Shown: in pieces, positions 10,943 through 21,541 of the stretch
Layout of the letters: each line of letters starts with the position of its first letter
Numbering within the stretch: position 1 is the stretch's first letter
Assembly (NCBI RefSeq): GCF_000002995.4
Contig: NW_025062355.1
Coordinates: forward strand, 1 to 21,541
DNA length: 21,541 nucleotides
Reading direction: 5' to 3'
DNA from: Brugia malayi
Taxonomy: Eukaryota > Nematoda > Chromadorea > Rhabditida > Onchocercidae
Position numbers and translations under genes: made by a program
The notes under the pieces: model-generated
Seen by the model: the letters and a program-made list of their open reading frames with translations, nothing else
Told to the model about the DNA's origin: nothing
The model's database searches: none

Positions 10943-12552
10943 ATGCGCAAAACTTAATTACAAAAGCGTATTTTAACATTTAAACTATAAAATGACAACA
11001 CAATATAAGACCAGCACTGGTACAATGCACGTAACATAGTCAATCAGGTTCAAAATAAGCTTTTTTTAGCAGTTTTGGCACTTAATTAAAACTAAAATTG
11101 ATAAATTAGAACCAATTTCCTTGTCTAATGTAAGATAACTATGACAAATTTAAAAATTTTTAAAAAATTCAAAATTTAAATTTGAATTTAAATTTAATTT
11201 AAATTCTTAAATTGAATTAAAATCATGATTAATTGAAAGTTTTATTAATTTTGCTGATGAATTTATGCGCAAAACTTAATTACAAAAGCGTATTTTAACA
11301 TTTAAACTATAAAATGACAACACAATATAAGACCAGCACTGGTACAATGCACGTAACATAGTCAATCAGGTTCAAAATAAGCTTTTTTTAGCAGTTTTGG
11401 CACTTAATTAAAATTAAAATTGATAAATTAGAACCAATTTCCTTGTCTAATGTAAGATAACTATGACAAATTTAAAAATTTTTAAAAAATTCAAAATTTA
11501 AATTTGAATTTAAATTTAATTTAAATTCTTAAATTGAATTAAAATCATGATTAATTGAAAGTTTTATTAATTTTGCTGATGAATTTATGCGCAAAACTTA
11601 ATTACAAAAGCGTATTTTAACATTTAAACTATAAAATGACAACACAATATAAGACCAGCACTGGTACAATGCACGTAACATAGTCAATCAGGTTCAAAAT
11701 AAGCTTTTTTTAGCAGTTTTGGCACTTAATTAAAACTAAAATTGATAAATTAGAACCAATTTCCTTGTCTAATGTAAGATAACTATGACAAATTTAAAAA
11801 TTTTTAAAAAATTCAAAATTTAAATTTGAATTTAAATTTAATTTAAATTCTTAAATTGAATTAAAATCATGATTAATTGAAAGTTTTATTAATTTTGCTG
11901 ATGAATTTATGCGCAAAACTTAATTACAAAAGCGTATTTTAACATTTAAACTATAAAATGACAACACAATATAAGACCAGCACTGGTACAATGCACGTAA
12001 CATAGTCAATCAGGTTCAAAATAAGCTTTTTTTAGCAGTTTTGGCACTTAATTAAAATTAAAATTGATAAATTAGAACCAATTTCCTTGTCTAATGTAAG
12101 ATAACTATGACAAATTTTAAAATTTTTAAAAAATTCAAAATTTAAATTTGAATTTAAATTTAATTTAAATTCTTAAATTGAATTAAAATCATGATTAATT
12201 GAAAGTTTTATTAATTTTGCTGATGAATTTATGCGCAAAACTTAATTACAAAAGCGTATTTTAACATTTAAACTATAAAATGACAACACAATATAAGACC
12301 AGCACTGGTACAATGCACGTAACATAGTCAATCAGGTTCAAAATAAGCTTTTTTTAGCAGTTTTGGCACTTAATTAAAACTAAAATTGATAAATTAGAAC
12401 CAATTTCCTTGTCTAATGTAAGATAACTATGACAAATTTTAAAATTTTTAAAAAATTCAAAATTTAAATTTGAATTTAAATTTAATTTAAATTCTTAAAT
12501 TGAATTAAAATCATGATTAATTGAAAGTTTTATTAATTTTGCTGATGAATTT
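10943..12552. repeat. Run of five consecutive 322-bp variants, copies 35-39
   Basis: Copies 35, 36 and 37 (10943, 11265, 11587) carry the rare A5 form of the tract, found elsewhere only in copies 3 and 62. Copies 38 and 39 (11909, 12231) carry the T4 form. Over copies 34-39 the unit-150 base reads T, C, T, C, T, C. Three adjacent copies sharing a rare allele indicate local duplication, while the alternating unit-150 base shows the duplicates were then mixed, or were copied as pairs. Confidence 0.85.
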
Positions 12553-14800
12553 ATGCGCAAAACTTAATTACAAAAGCGTATTTTAACATTTAAACTATAA
12601 AATGACAACACAATATAAGACCAGCACTGGTACAATGCACGTAACATAGTCAATCAGGTTCAAAATAAGCTTTTTTTAGCAGTTTTGGCACTTAATTAAA
12701 ACTAAAATTGATAAATTAGAACCAATTTCCTTGTCTAATGTAAGATAACTATGACAAATTTAAAATTTTTAAAAAATTCAAAATTTAAATTTGAATTTAA
12801 ATTTAATTTAAATTCTTAAATTGAATTAAAATCATGATTAATTGAAAGTTTTATTAATTTTGCTGATGAATTTATGCGCAAAACTTAATTACAAAAGCGT
12901 ATTTTAACATTTAAACTATAAAATGACAACACAATATAAGACCAGCACTGGTACAATGCACGTAACATAGTCAATCAGGTTCAAAATAAGCTTTTTTTAG
13001 CAGTTTTGGCACTTAATTAAAACTAAAATTGATAAATTAGAACCAATTTCCTTGTCTAATGTAAGATAACTATGACAAATTTAAAATTTTTAAAAAATTC
13101 AAAATTTAAATTTGAATTTAAATTTAATTTAAATTCTTAAATTGAATTAAAATCATGATTAATTGAAAGTTTTATTAATTTTGCTGATGAATTTATGCGC
13201 AAAACTTAATTACAAAAGCGTATTTTAACATTTAAACTATAAAATGACAACACAATATAAGACCAGCACTGGTACAATGCACGTAACATAGTCAATCAGG
13301 TTCAAAATAAGCTTTTTTTAGCAGTTTTGGCACTTAATTAAAACTAAAATTGATAAATTAGAACCAATTTCCTTGTCTAATGTAAGATAACTATGACAAA
13401 TTTTAAAATTTTTAAAAAATTCAAAATTTAAATTTGAATTTAAATTTAATTTAAATTCTTAAATTGAATTAAAATCATGATTAATTGAAAGTTTTATTAA
13501 TTTTGCTGATGAATTTATGCGCAAAACTTAATTACAAAAGCGTATTTTAACATTTAAACTATAAAATGACAACACAATATAAGACCAGCACTGGTACAAT
13601 GCACGTAACATAGTCAATCAGGTTCAAAATAAGCTTTTTTTAGCAGTTTTGGCACTTAATTAAAACTAAAATTGATAAATTAGAACCAATTTCCTTGTCT
13701 AATGTAAGATAACTATGACAAATTTAAAATTTTTAAAAAATTCAAAATTTAAATTTGAATTTAAATTTAATTTAAATTCTTAAATTGAATTAAAATCATG
13801 ATTAATTGAAAGTTTTATTAATTTTGCTGATGAATTTATGCGCAAAACTTAATTACAAAAGCGTATTTTAACATTTAAACTATAAAATGACAACACAATA
13901 TAAGACCAGCACTGGTACAATGCACGTAACATAGTCAATCAGGTTCAAAATAAGCTTTTTTTAGCAGTTTTGGCACTTAATTAAAACTAAAATTGATAAA
14001 TTAGAACCAATTTCCTTGTCTAATGTAAGATAACTATGACAAATTTAAAATTTTTAAAAAATTCAAAATTTAAATTTGAATTTAAATTTAATTTAAATTC
14101 TTAAATTGAATTAAAATCATGATTAATTGAAAGTTTTATTAATTTTGCTGATGAATTTATGCGCAAAACTTAATTACAAAAGCGTATTTTAACATTTAAA
14201 CTATAAAATGACAACACAATATAAGACCAGCACTGGTACAATGCACGTAACATAGTCAATCAGGTTCAAAATAAGCTTTTTTTAGCAGTTTTGGCACTTA
14301 ATTAAAACTAAAATTGATAAATTAGAACCAATTTCCTTGTCTAATGTAAGATAACTATGACAAATTTAAAATTTTTAAAAAATTCAAAATTTAAATTTGA
14401 ATTTAAATTTAATTTAAATTCTTAAATTGAATTAAAATCATGATTAATTGAAAGTTTTATTAATTTTGCTGATGAATTTATGCGCAAAACTTAATTACAA
14501 AAGCGTATTTTAACATTTAAACTATAAAATGACAACACAATATAAGACCAGCACTGGTACAATGCACGTAACATAGTCAATCAGGTTCAAAATAAGCTTT
14601 TTTTAGCAGTTTTGGCACTTAATTAAAATTAAAATTGATAAATTAGAACCAATTTCCTTGTCTAATGTAAGATAACTATGACAAATTTAAAATTTTTAAA
14701 AAATTCAAAATTTAAATTTGAATTTAAATTTAATTTAAATTCTTAAATTGAATTAAAATCATGATTAATTGAAAGTTTTATTAATTTTGCTGATGAATTT

Positions 14801-17800
14801 ATGCGCAAAACTTAATTACAAAAGCGTATTTTAACATTTAAACTATAAAATGACAACACAATATAAGACCAGCACTGGTACAATGCACGTAACATAGTCA
14901 ATCAGGTTCAAAATAAGCTTTTTTTAGCAGTTTTGGCACTTAATTAAAACTAAAATTGATAAATTAGAACCAATTTCCTTGTCTAATGTAAGATAACTAT
15001 GACAAATTTTAAAATTTTTAAAAAATTCAAAATTTAAATTTGAATTTAAATTTAATTTAAATTCTTAAATTGAATTAAAATCATGATTAATTGAAAGTTT
15101 TATTAATTTTGCTGATGAATTTATGCGCAAAACTTAATTACAAAAGCGTATTTTAACATTTAAACTATAAAATGACAACACAATATAAGACCAGCACTGG
15201 TACAATGCACGTAACATAGTCAATCAGGTTCAAAATAAGCTTTTTTTAGCAGTTTTGGCACTTAATTAAAACTAAAATTGATAAATTAGAACCAATTTCC
15301 TTGTCTAATGTAAGATAACTATGACAAATTTTAAAATTTTTAAAAAATTCAAAATTTAAATTTGAATTTAAATTTAATTTAAATTCTTAAATTGAATTAA
15401 AATCATGATTAATTGAAAGTTTTATTAATTTTGCTGATGAATTTATGCGCAAAACTTAATTACAAAAGCGTATTTTAACATTTAAACTATAAAATGACAA
15501 CACAATATAAGACCAGCACTGGTACAATGCACGTAACATAGTCAATCAGGTTCAAAATAAGCTTTTTTTAGCAGTTTTGGCACTTAATTAAAACTAAAAT
15601 TGATAAATTAGAACCAATTTCCTTGTCTAATGTAAGATAACTATGACAAATTTAAAATTTTTAAAAAATTCAAAATTTAAATTTGAATTTAAATTTAATT
15701 TAAATTCTTAAATTGAATTAAAATCATGATTAATTGAAAGTTTTATTAATTTTGCTGATGAATTTATGCGCAAAACTTAATTACAAAAGCGTATTTTAAC
15801 ATTTAAACTATAAAATGACAACACAATATAAGACCAGCACTGGTACAATGCACGTAACATAGTCAATCAGGTTCAAAATAAGCTTTTTTTAGCAGTTTTG
15901 GCACTTAATTAAAACTAAAATTGATAAATTAGAACCAATTTCCTTGTCTAATGTAAGATAACTATGACAAATTTTAAAATTTTTAAAAAATTCAAAATTT
16001 AAATTTGAATTTAAATTTAATTTAAATTCTTAAATTGAATTAAAATCATGATTAATTGAAAGTTTTATTAATTTTGCTGATGAATTTATGCGCAAAACTT
16101 AATTACAAAAGCGTATTTTAACATTTAAACTATAAAATGACAACACAATATAAGACCAGCACTGGTACAATGCACGTAACATAGTCAATCAGGTTCAAAA
16201 TAAGCTTTTTTTAGCAGTTTTGGCACTTAATTAAAACTAAAATTGATAAATTAGAACCAATTTCCTTGTCTAATGTAAGATAACTATGACAAATTTAAAA
16301 TTTTTAAAAAATTCAAAATTTAAATTTGAATTTAAATTTAATTTAAATTCTTAAATTGAATTAAAATCATGATTAATTGAAAGTTTTATTAATTTTGCTG
16401 ATGAATTTATGCGCAAAACTTAATTACAAAAGCGTATTTTAACATTTAAACTATAAAATGACAACACAATATAAGACCAGCACTGGTACAATGCACGTAA
16501 CATAGTCAATCAGGTTCAAAATAAGCTTTTTTTAGCAGTTTTGGCACTTAATTAAAATTAAAATTGATAAATTAGAACCAATTTCCTTGTCTAATGTAAG
16601 ATAACTATGACAAATTTTAAAATTTTTAAAAAATTCAAAATTTAAATTTGAATTTAAATTTAATTTAAATTCTTAAATTGAATTAAAATCATGATTAATT
16701 GAAAGTTTTATTAATTTTGCTGATGAATTTATGCGCAAAACTTAATTACAAAAGCGTATTTTAACATTTAAACTATAAAATGACAACACAATATAAGACC
16801 AGCACTGGTACAATGCACGTAACATAGTCAATCAGGTTCAAAATAAGCTTTTTTTAGCAGTTTTGGCACTTAATTAAAACTAAAATTGATAAATTAGAAC
16901 CAATTTCCTTGTCTAATGTAAGATAACTATGACAAATTTTAAAATTTTTAAAAAATTCAAAATTTAAATTTGAATTTAAATTTAATTTAAATTCTTAAAT
17001 TGAATTAAAATCATGATTAATTGAAAGTTTTATTAATTTTGCTGATGAATTTATGCGCAAAACTTAATTACAAAAGCGTATTTTAACATTTAAACTATAA
17101 AATGACAACACAATATAAGACCAGCACTGGTACAATGCACGTAACATAGTCAATCAGGTTCAAAATAAGCTTTTTTTAGCAGTTTTGGCACTTAATTAAA
17201 ACTAAAATTGATAAATTAGAACCAATTTCCTTGTCTAATGTAAGATAACTATGACAAATTTAAAATTTTTAAAAAATTCAAAATTTAAATTTGAATTTAA
17301 ATTTAATTTAAATTCTTAAATTGAATTAAAATCATGATTAATTGAAAGTTTTATTAATTTTGCTGATGAATTTATGCGCAAAACTTAATTACAAAAGCGT
17401 ATTTTAACATTTAAACTATAAAATGACAACACAATATAAGACCAGCACTGGTACAATGCACGTAACATAGTCAATCAGGTTCAAAATAAGCTTTTTTTAG
17501 CAGTTTTGGCACTTAATTAAAACTAAAATTGATAAATTAGAACCAATTTCCTTGTCTAATGTAAGATAACTATGACAAATTTTAAAATTTTTAAAAAATT
17601 CAAAATTTAAATTTGAATTTAAATTTAATTTAAATTCTTAAATTGAATTAAAATCATGATTAATTGAAAGTTTTATTAATTTTGCTGATGAATTTATGCG
17701 CAAAACTTAATTACAAAAGCGTATTTTAACATTTAAACTATAAAATGACAACACAATATAAGACCAGCACTGGTACAATGCACGTAACATAGTCAATCAG

Positions 17801-20800
17801 GTTCAAAATAAGCTTTTTTTAGCAGTTTTGGCACTTAATTAAAATTAAAATTGATAAATTAGAACCAATTTCCTTGTCTAATGTAAGATAACTATGACAA
17901 ATTTAAAATTTTTAAAAAATTCAAAATTTAAATTTGAATTTAAATTTAATTTAAATTCTTAAATTGAATTAAAATCATGATTAATTGAAAGTTTTATTAA
18001 TTTTGCTGATGAATTTATGCGCAAAACTTAATTACAAAAGCGTATTTTAACATTTAAACTATAAAATGACAACACAATATAAGACCAGCACTGGTACAAT
18101 GCACGTAACATAGTCAATCAGGTTCAAAATAAGCTTTTTTTAGCAGTTTTGGCACTTAATTAAAACTAAAATTGATAAATTAGAACCAATTTCCTTGTCT
18201 AATGTAAGATAACTATGACAAATTTTAAAATTTTTAAAAAATTCAAAATTTAAATTTGAATTTAAATTTAATTTAAATTCTTAAATTGAATTAAAATCAT
18301 GATTAATTGAAAGTTTTATTAATTTTGCTGATGAATTTATGCGCAAAACTTAATTACAAAAGCGTATTTTAACATTTAAACTATAAAATGACAACACAAT
18401 ATAAGACCAGCACTGGTACAATGCACGTAACATAGTCAATCAGGTTCAAAATAAGCTTTTTTTAGCAGTTTTGGCACTTAATTAAAACTAAAATTGATAA
18501 ATTAGAACCAATTTCCTTGTCTAATGTAAGATAACTATGACAAATTTAAAATTTTTAAAAAATTCAAAATTTAAATTTGAATTTAAATTTAATTTAAATT
18601 CTTAAATTGAATTAAAATCATGATTAATTGAAAGTTTTATTAATTTTGCTGATGAATTTATGCGCAAAACTTAATTACAAAAGCGTATTTTAACATTTAA
18701 ACTATAAAATGACAACACAATATAAGACCAGCACTGGTACAATGCACGTAACATAGTCAATCAGGTTCAAAATAAGCTTTTTTTAGCAGTTTTGGCACTT
18801 AATTAAAATTAAAATTGATAAATTAGAACCAATTTCCTTGTCTAATGTAAGATAACTATGACAAATTTTAAAATTTTTAAAAAATTCAAAATTTAAATTT
18901 GAATTTAAATTTAATTTAAATTCTTAAATTGAATTAAAATCATGATTAATTGAAAGTTTTATTAATTTTGCTGATGAATTTATGCGCAAAACTTAATTAC
19001 AAAAGCGTATTTTAACATTTAAACTATAAAATGACAACACAATATAAGACCAGCACTGGTACAATGCACGTAACATAGTCAATCAGGTTCAAAATAAGCT
19101 TTTTTTAGCAGTTTTGGCACTTAATTAAAACTAAAATTGATAAATTAGAACCAATTTCCTTGTCTAATGTAAGATAACTATGACAAATTTTAAAATTTTT
19201 AAAAAATTCAAAATTTAAATTTGAATTTAAATTTAATTTAAATTCTTAAATTGAATTAAAATCATGATTAATTGAAAGTTTTATTAATTTTGCTGATGAA
19301 TTTATGCGCAAAACTTAATTACAAAAGCGTATTTTAACATTTAAACTATAAAATGACAACACAATATAAGACCAGCACTGGTACAATGCACGTAACATAG
19401 TCAATCAGGTTCAAAATAAGCTTTTTTTAGCAGTTTTGGCACTTAATTAAAACTAAAATTGATAAATTAGAACCAATTTCCTTGTCTAATGTAAGATAAC
19501 TATGACAAATTTTAAAATTTTTAAAAAATTCAAAATTTAAATTTGAATTTAAATTTAATTTAAATTCTTAAATTGAATTAAAATCATGATTAATTGAAAG
19601 TTTTATTAATTTTGCTGATGAATTTATGCGCAAAACTTAATTACAAAAGCGTATTTTAACATTTAAACTATAAAATGACAACACAATATAAGACCAGCAC
19701 TGGTACAATGCACGTAACATAGTCAATTCAGGTTCAAAATAAGCTTTTTTTTAGCAGTTTTGGCACTTAATTAAAATTAAAATTGATAAATTAGAACCAA
19801 TTTCCTTGTCTAATGTAAGATAACTATGACAAATTTAAAAATTTTTAAAAAATTCAAAATTTAAATTTGAATTTAAATTTAATTTAAATTCTTAAATTGA
19901 ATTAAAATCATGATTAATTGAAAGTTTTATTAATTTTGCTGATGAATTTATGCGCAAAACTTAATTACAAAAGCGTATTTTAACATTTAAACTATAAAAT
20001 GACAACACAATATAAGACCAGCACTGGTACAATGCACGTAACATAGTCAATCAGGTTCAAAATAAGCTTTTTTTAGCAGTTTTGGCACTTAATTAAAACT
20101 AAAATTGATAAATTAGAACCAATTTCCTTGTCTAATGTAAGATAACTATGACAAATTTTAAAATTTTTAAAAAATTCAAAATTTAAATTTGAATTTAAAT
20201 TTAATTTAAATTCTTAAATTGAATTAAAATCATGATTAATTGAAAGTTTTATTAATTTTGCTGATGAATTTATGCGCAAAACTTAATTACAAAAGCGTAT
20301 TTTAACATTTAAACTATAAAATGACAACACAATATAAGACCAGCACTGGTACAATGCACGTAACATAGTCAATCAGGTTCAAAATAAGCTTTTTTTAGCA
20401 GTTTTGGCACTTAATTAAAACTAAAATTGATAAATTAGAACCAATTTCCTTGTCTAATGTAAGATAACTATGACAAATTTTAAAATTTTTAAAAAATTCA
20501 AAATTTAAATTTGAATTTAAATTTAATTTAAATTCTTAAATTGAATTAAAATCATGATTAATTGAAAGTTTTATTAATTTTGCTGATGAATTTATGCGCA
20601 AAACTTAATTACAAAAGCGTATTTTAACATTTAAACTATAAAATGACAACACAATATAAGACCAGCACTGGTACAATGCACGTAACATAGTCAATCAGGT
20701 TCAAAATAAGCTTTTTTTAGCAGTTTTGGCACTTAATTAAAACTAAAATTGATAAATTAGAACCAATTTCCTTGTCTAATGTAAGATAACTATGACAAAT

Positions 20801-20915
20801 TTTAAAATTTTTAAAAAATTCAAAATTTAAATTTGAATTTAAATTTAATTTAAATTCTTAAATTGAATTAAAATCATGATTAATTGAAAGTTTTATTAAT
20901 TTTGCTGATGAATTT
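14801..20915. repeat. Right block, copies 47-65, dominated by the T4 (322-bp) subtype
   Basis: Thirteen of nineteen copies have four T at unit 207 (copies 47, 48, 50, 52, 53, 55, 57, 59, 60, 61, 63, 64, 65), against none of nineteen in copies 6-24 and five of twenty-two in copies 25-46. The T allele at unit 150 occurs in copies 52, 56, 59 and 62. Copy 62 (19626-19949, 324 bp) has three extra bases: a T in CAATTCAGG, an eighth T in the T-run, and the A5 tract. The subtype gradient along the array shows that homogenisation acts over short distances. Confidence 0.88.
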
Positions 20916-21187
20916 ATGCGCAAAACTTAATTACAAAAGCGTATTTTAACATTTAAACTATAAAATGACAACACAATATAAGACCAGCACTGGTACAATG
21001 CACGTACAATGCACGTAACATAGTCAATTCAGGTTCAAAATAAGCTTTTTTTAGCAGTTTTGGCACTTAATTATAAATTAAAATTGATAAATTAGAACCA
21101 ATTTCCTGTCTAATGTAAGATAACTATGACAAATTTTAAAATTTTTAAAAAATTCAAAAATTTAAATTTGAATTTAAATTTAATTTT
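20916..21187. repeat. Degenerate, truncated terminal copy (copy 66)
   Basis: This is the last unit and the most diverged. It has an 11-bp tandem duplication (20995-21016), an extra T in CAATTCAGG (near 21028), a T insertion in TTAATTATAAATT (near 21073) that destroys the PacI site, a lost T in TTTCCTGTC (near 21106), the T4 tract, and an extra A in TTCAAAAATTT (near 21160). It ends at about unit position 257, inside the third palindrome (unit 241-263). The extra T in CAATTCAGG and the T allele at unit 150 are shared with copy 62, linking the two. Divergence at an array end is expected because terminal copies escape exchange. Confidence 0.9.
20995..21016. repeat. 11-bp direct duplication (ACAATGCACGT twice)
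   Basis: ACAATGCACGT occurs once in all other copies and twice in tandem here. The duplicated segment lies next to the ACCAG dyad. A replication-slippage origin is likely. It is a unique marker for the right end of the array. Confidence 0.9.
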
Positions 21188-21541
21188 AATATGCTAAACT
21201 TGAGATCTAAACACCTCCAGGCCATCTAATTCTCGAAAGTTGTCATTAATCTCTGCCACTGACAATGATGCGGTGAAAATGGAAAGCAACAATTTACACT
21301 GATTTTGACTTAATCACCATTAGACATTCGATACAAAATCCGCGCTAATTATTTAATACATAGATTTCGACAAATAGCCTACAATTAATCAACACTATAT
21401 CCCAAGCACCATAACGCCACTGATTCCATTCTTCTACTTAAATTAAGTTAACTTGACTAAATAATAAAAAAAAAAAAAACTTTTATATATGAGTAATTTC
21501 TATCATTTTTTGAAAAAGAAACTCTGACACAAAGACAATAA
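21188..21541. other. Right flank: non-repetitive, no gene recognised
   Basis: After about 21187 the sequence no longer matches the satellite and becomes less AT-biased (about 35% GC over 21181-21420 by hand count). I see only short start-to-stop frames, for example a 7-codon one from ATGGAAAGC near 21279, and no splice-bounded exon, tRNA or known transposon end that I could support. A BglII-type AGATCT lies near 21203. The flank ends in AT-rich DNA with a long A-run. It is probably intergenic or an old decayed transposon, and is the best anchor for placing this array in a genome. Confidence 0.7.
21466..21479 (+). repeat. A14 run preceded by AATAAT
   Basis: Fourteen consecutive A follow the bases AAATAAT. 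A long A-run after an A/T-rich lead-in can mark the 3' end of a retroposon, but I found no matching target-site duplication or body, so it may be a simple homopolymer. Its exact length is liable to sequencing error. Confidence 0.5.

Larger units (their letters stand above)
18..21187. repeat. Satellite array: 66 tandem copies of a ~321-bp AT-rich unit
   Basis: The whole span is head-to-tail copies in one orientation. Taking ATGCGC as unit position 1, copies begin at 29, 350, 672, 994, 1315, 1634, 1955 and so on to 20916. By hand count 39 copies fit 321 bp or differ only by a deletion at position 150, most others are 322 bp, and single copies are 319 and 324 bp. Apart from two variable sites (unit 150 and 207-218), copies 2-61 read as identical by eye. 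The unit has about 70 G/C in 321. All six frames contain stops (for example forward frame 1 stops at unit 13), so it is non-coding. There are no spacers between copies, which rules out CRISPR. Such homogeneity is known for satellite DNA kept uniform by unequal exchange, gene conversion or recent amplification. I do not recognise the family. No inverted or interrupted copy and no transposon insertion was seen. Confidence 0.98.

Noticed and set aside
18..21187. A giant repeat protein, because 321 is divisible by three and frames persist between copies
   Set aside because: All three forward frames stop within the first 40 bases of the unit, and reverse-strand stops (TTA on the + strand) also fall in all three frames in that stretch.
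18..21187. CRISPR array
   Set aside because: The unit is far too long, and the copies are contiguous with no unique spacers between them.
18..21187. Plasmid or phage origin iterons, because of many direct repeats with an AT-rich part
   Set aside because: Iterons are about 20 bp and few; here the unit is 321 bp, repeated 66 times, with no replication gene nearby.

Overview
The window is almost entirely one tandem-repeat (satellite) array. About 98% of it (roughly 18-21187) is a head-to-tail run of 66 copies of an AT-rich unit of about 321 bp (reference copy about 22% GC by hand count). A few unmatched bases lie on the left (1-17) and a 354-bp non-repetitive flank on the right (21188-21541). 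I found no protein gene, RNA gene, insertion sequence, CRISPR array or replication origin. All six frames of the unit contain stop codons, so the array cannot encode a long repeat protein. The base composition and long near-identical monomers point to a eukaryotic chromosome (centromeric, pericentromeric, subtelomeric or sex-chromosome heterochromatin are typical places). The species cannot be named from the sequence, and I do not recognise the satellite family.

Layout, numbering copies from the motif ATGCGC (copy 1 at 29, copy 66 at 20916; mean spacing (20916-29)/65 = 321.3 bp). Copies 1-5 (29-1633) form a mixed left edge. Copies 6-24 (1634-7731) are almost pure 321-bp type. Copies 25-34 are mostly the same with scattered variants. 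Copies 35-39 (10943-12552) are a run of consecutive 322-bp variants. Copies 40-46 are again mostly 321 bp. Copies 47-65 (14801-20915) are dominated by a 322-bp subtype. Copy 66 is a degenerate terminal copy that breaks off inside a palindrome, where the non-repeat flank begins.

Each unit has two parts. Unit positions 1-140 are mixed in sequence (about 31% GC) and carry a TATAAAA string, a 5-bp-arm dyad (ACCAG-CA-CTGGT), a GGTTCAA string and a run of seven T. Positions 201-280 are extremely AT-rich (about 7% GC) and hold three overlapping palindromes built from AAATTT. Nearly all variation between copies falls at two sites: a C/T/deletion site at unit position 150 and the length of an A/T tract at 207-218. 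The distribution of these variants along the array is the most informative biological signal here. It records local duplication and homogenisation of repeats rather than any gene system.
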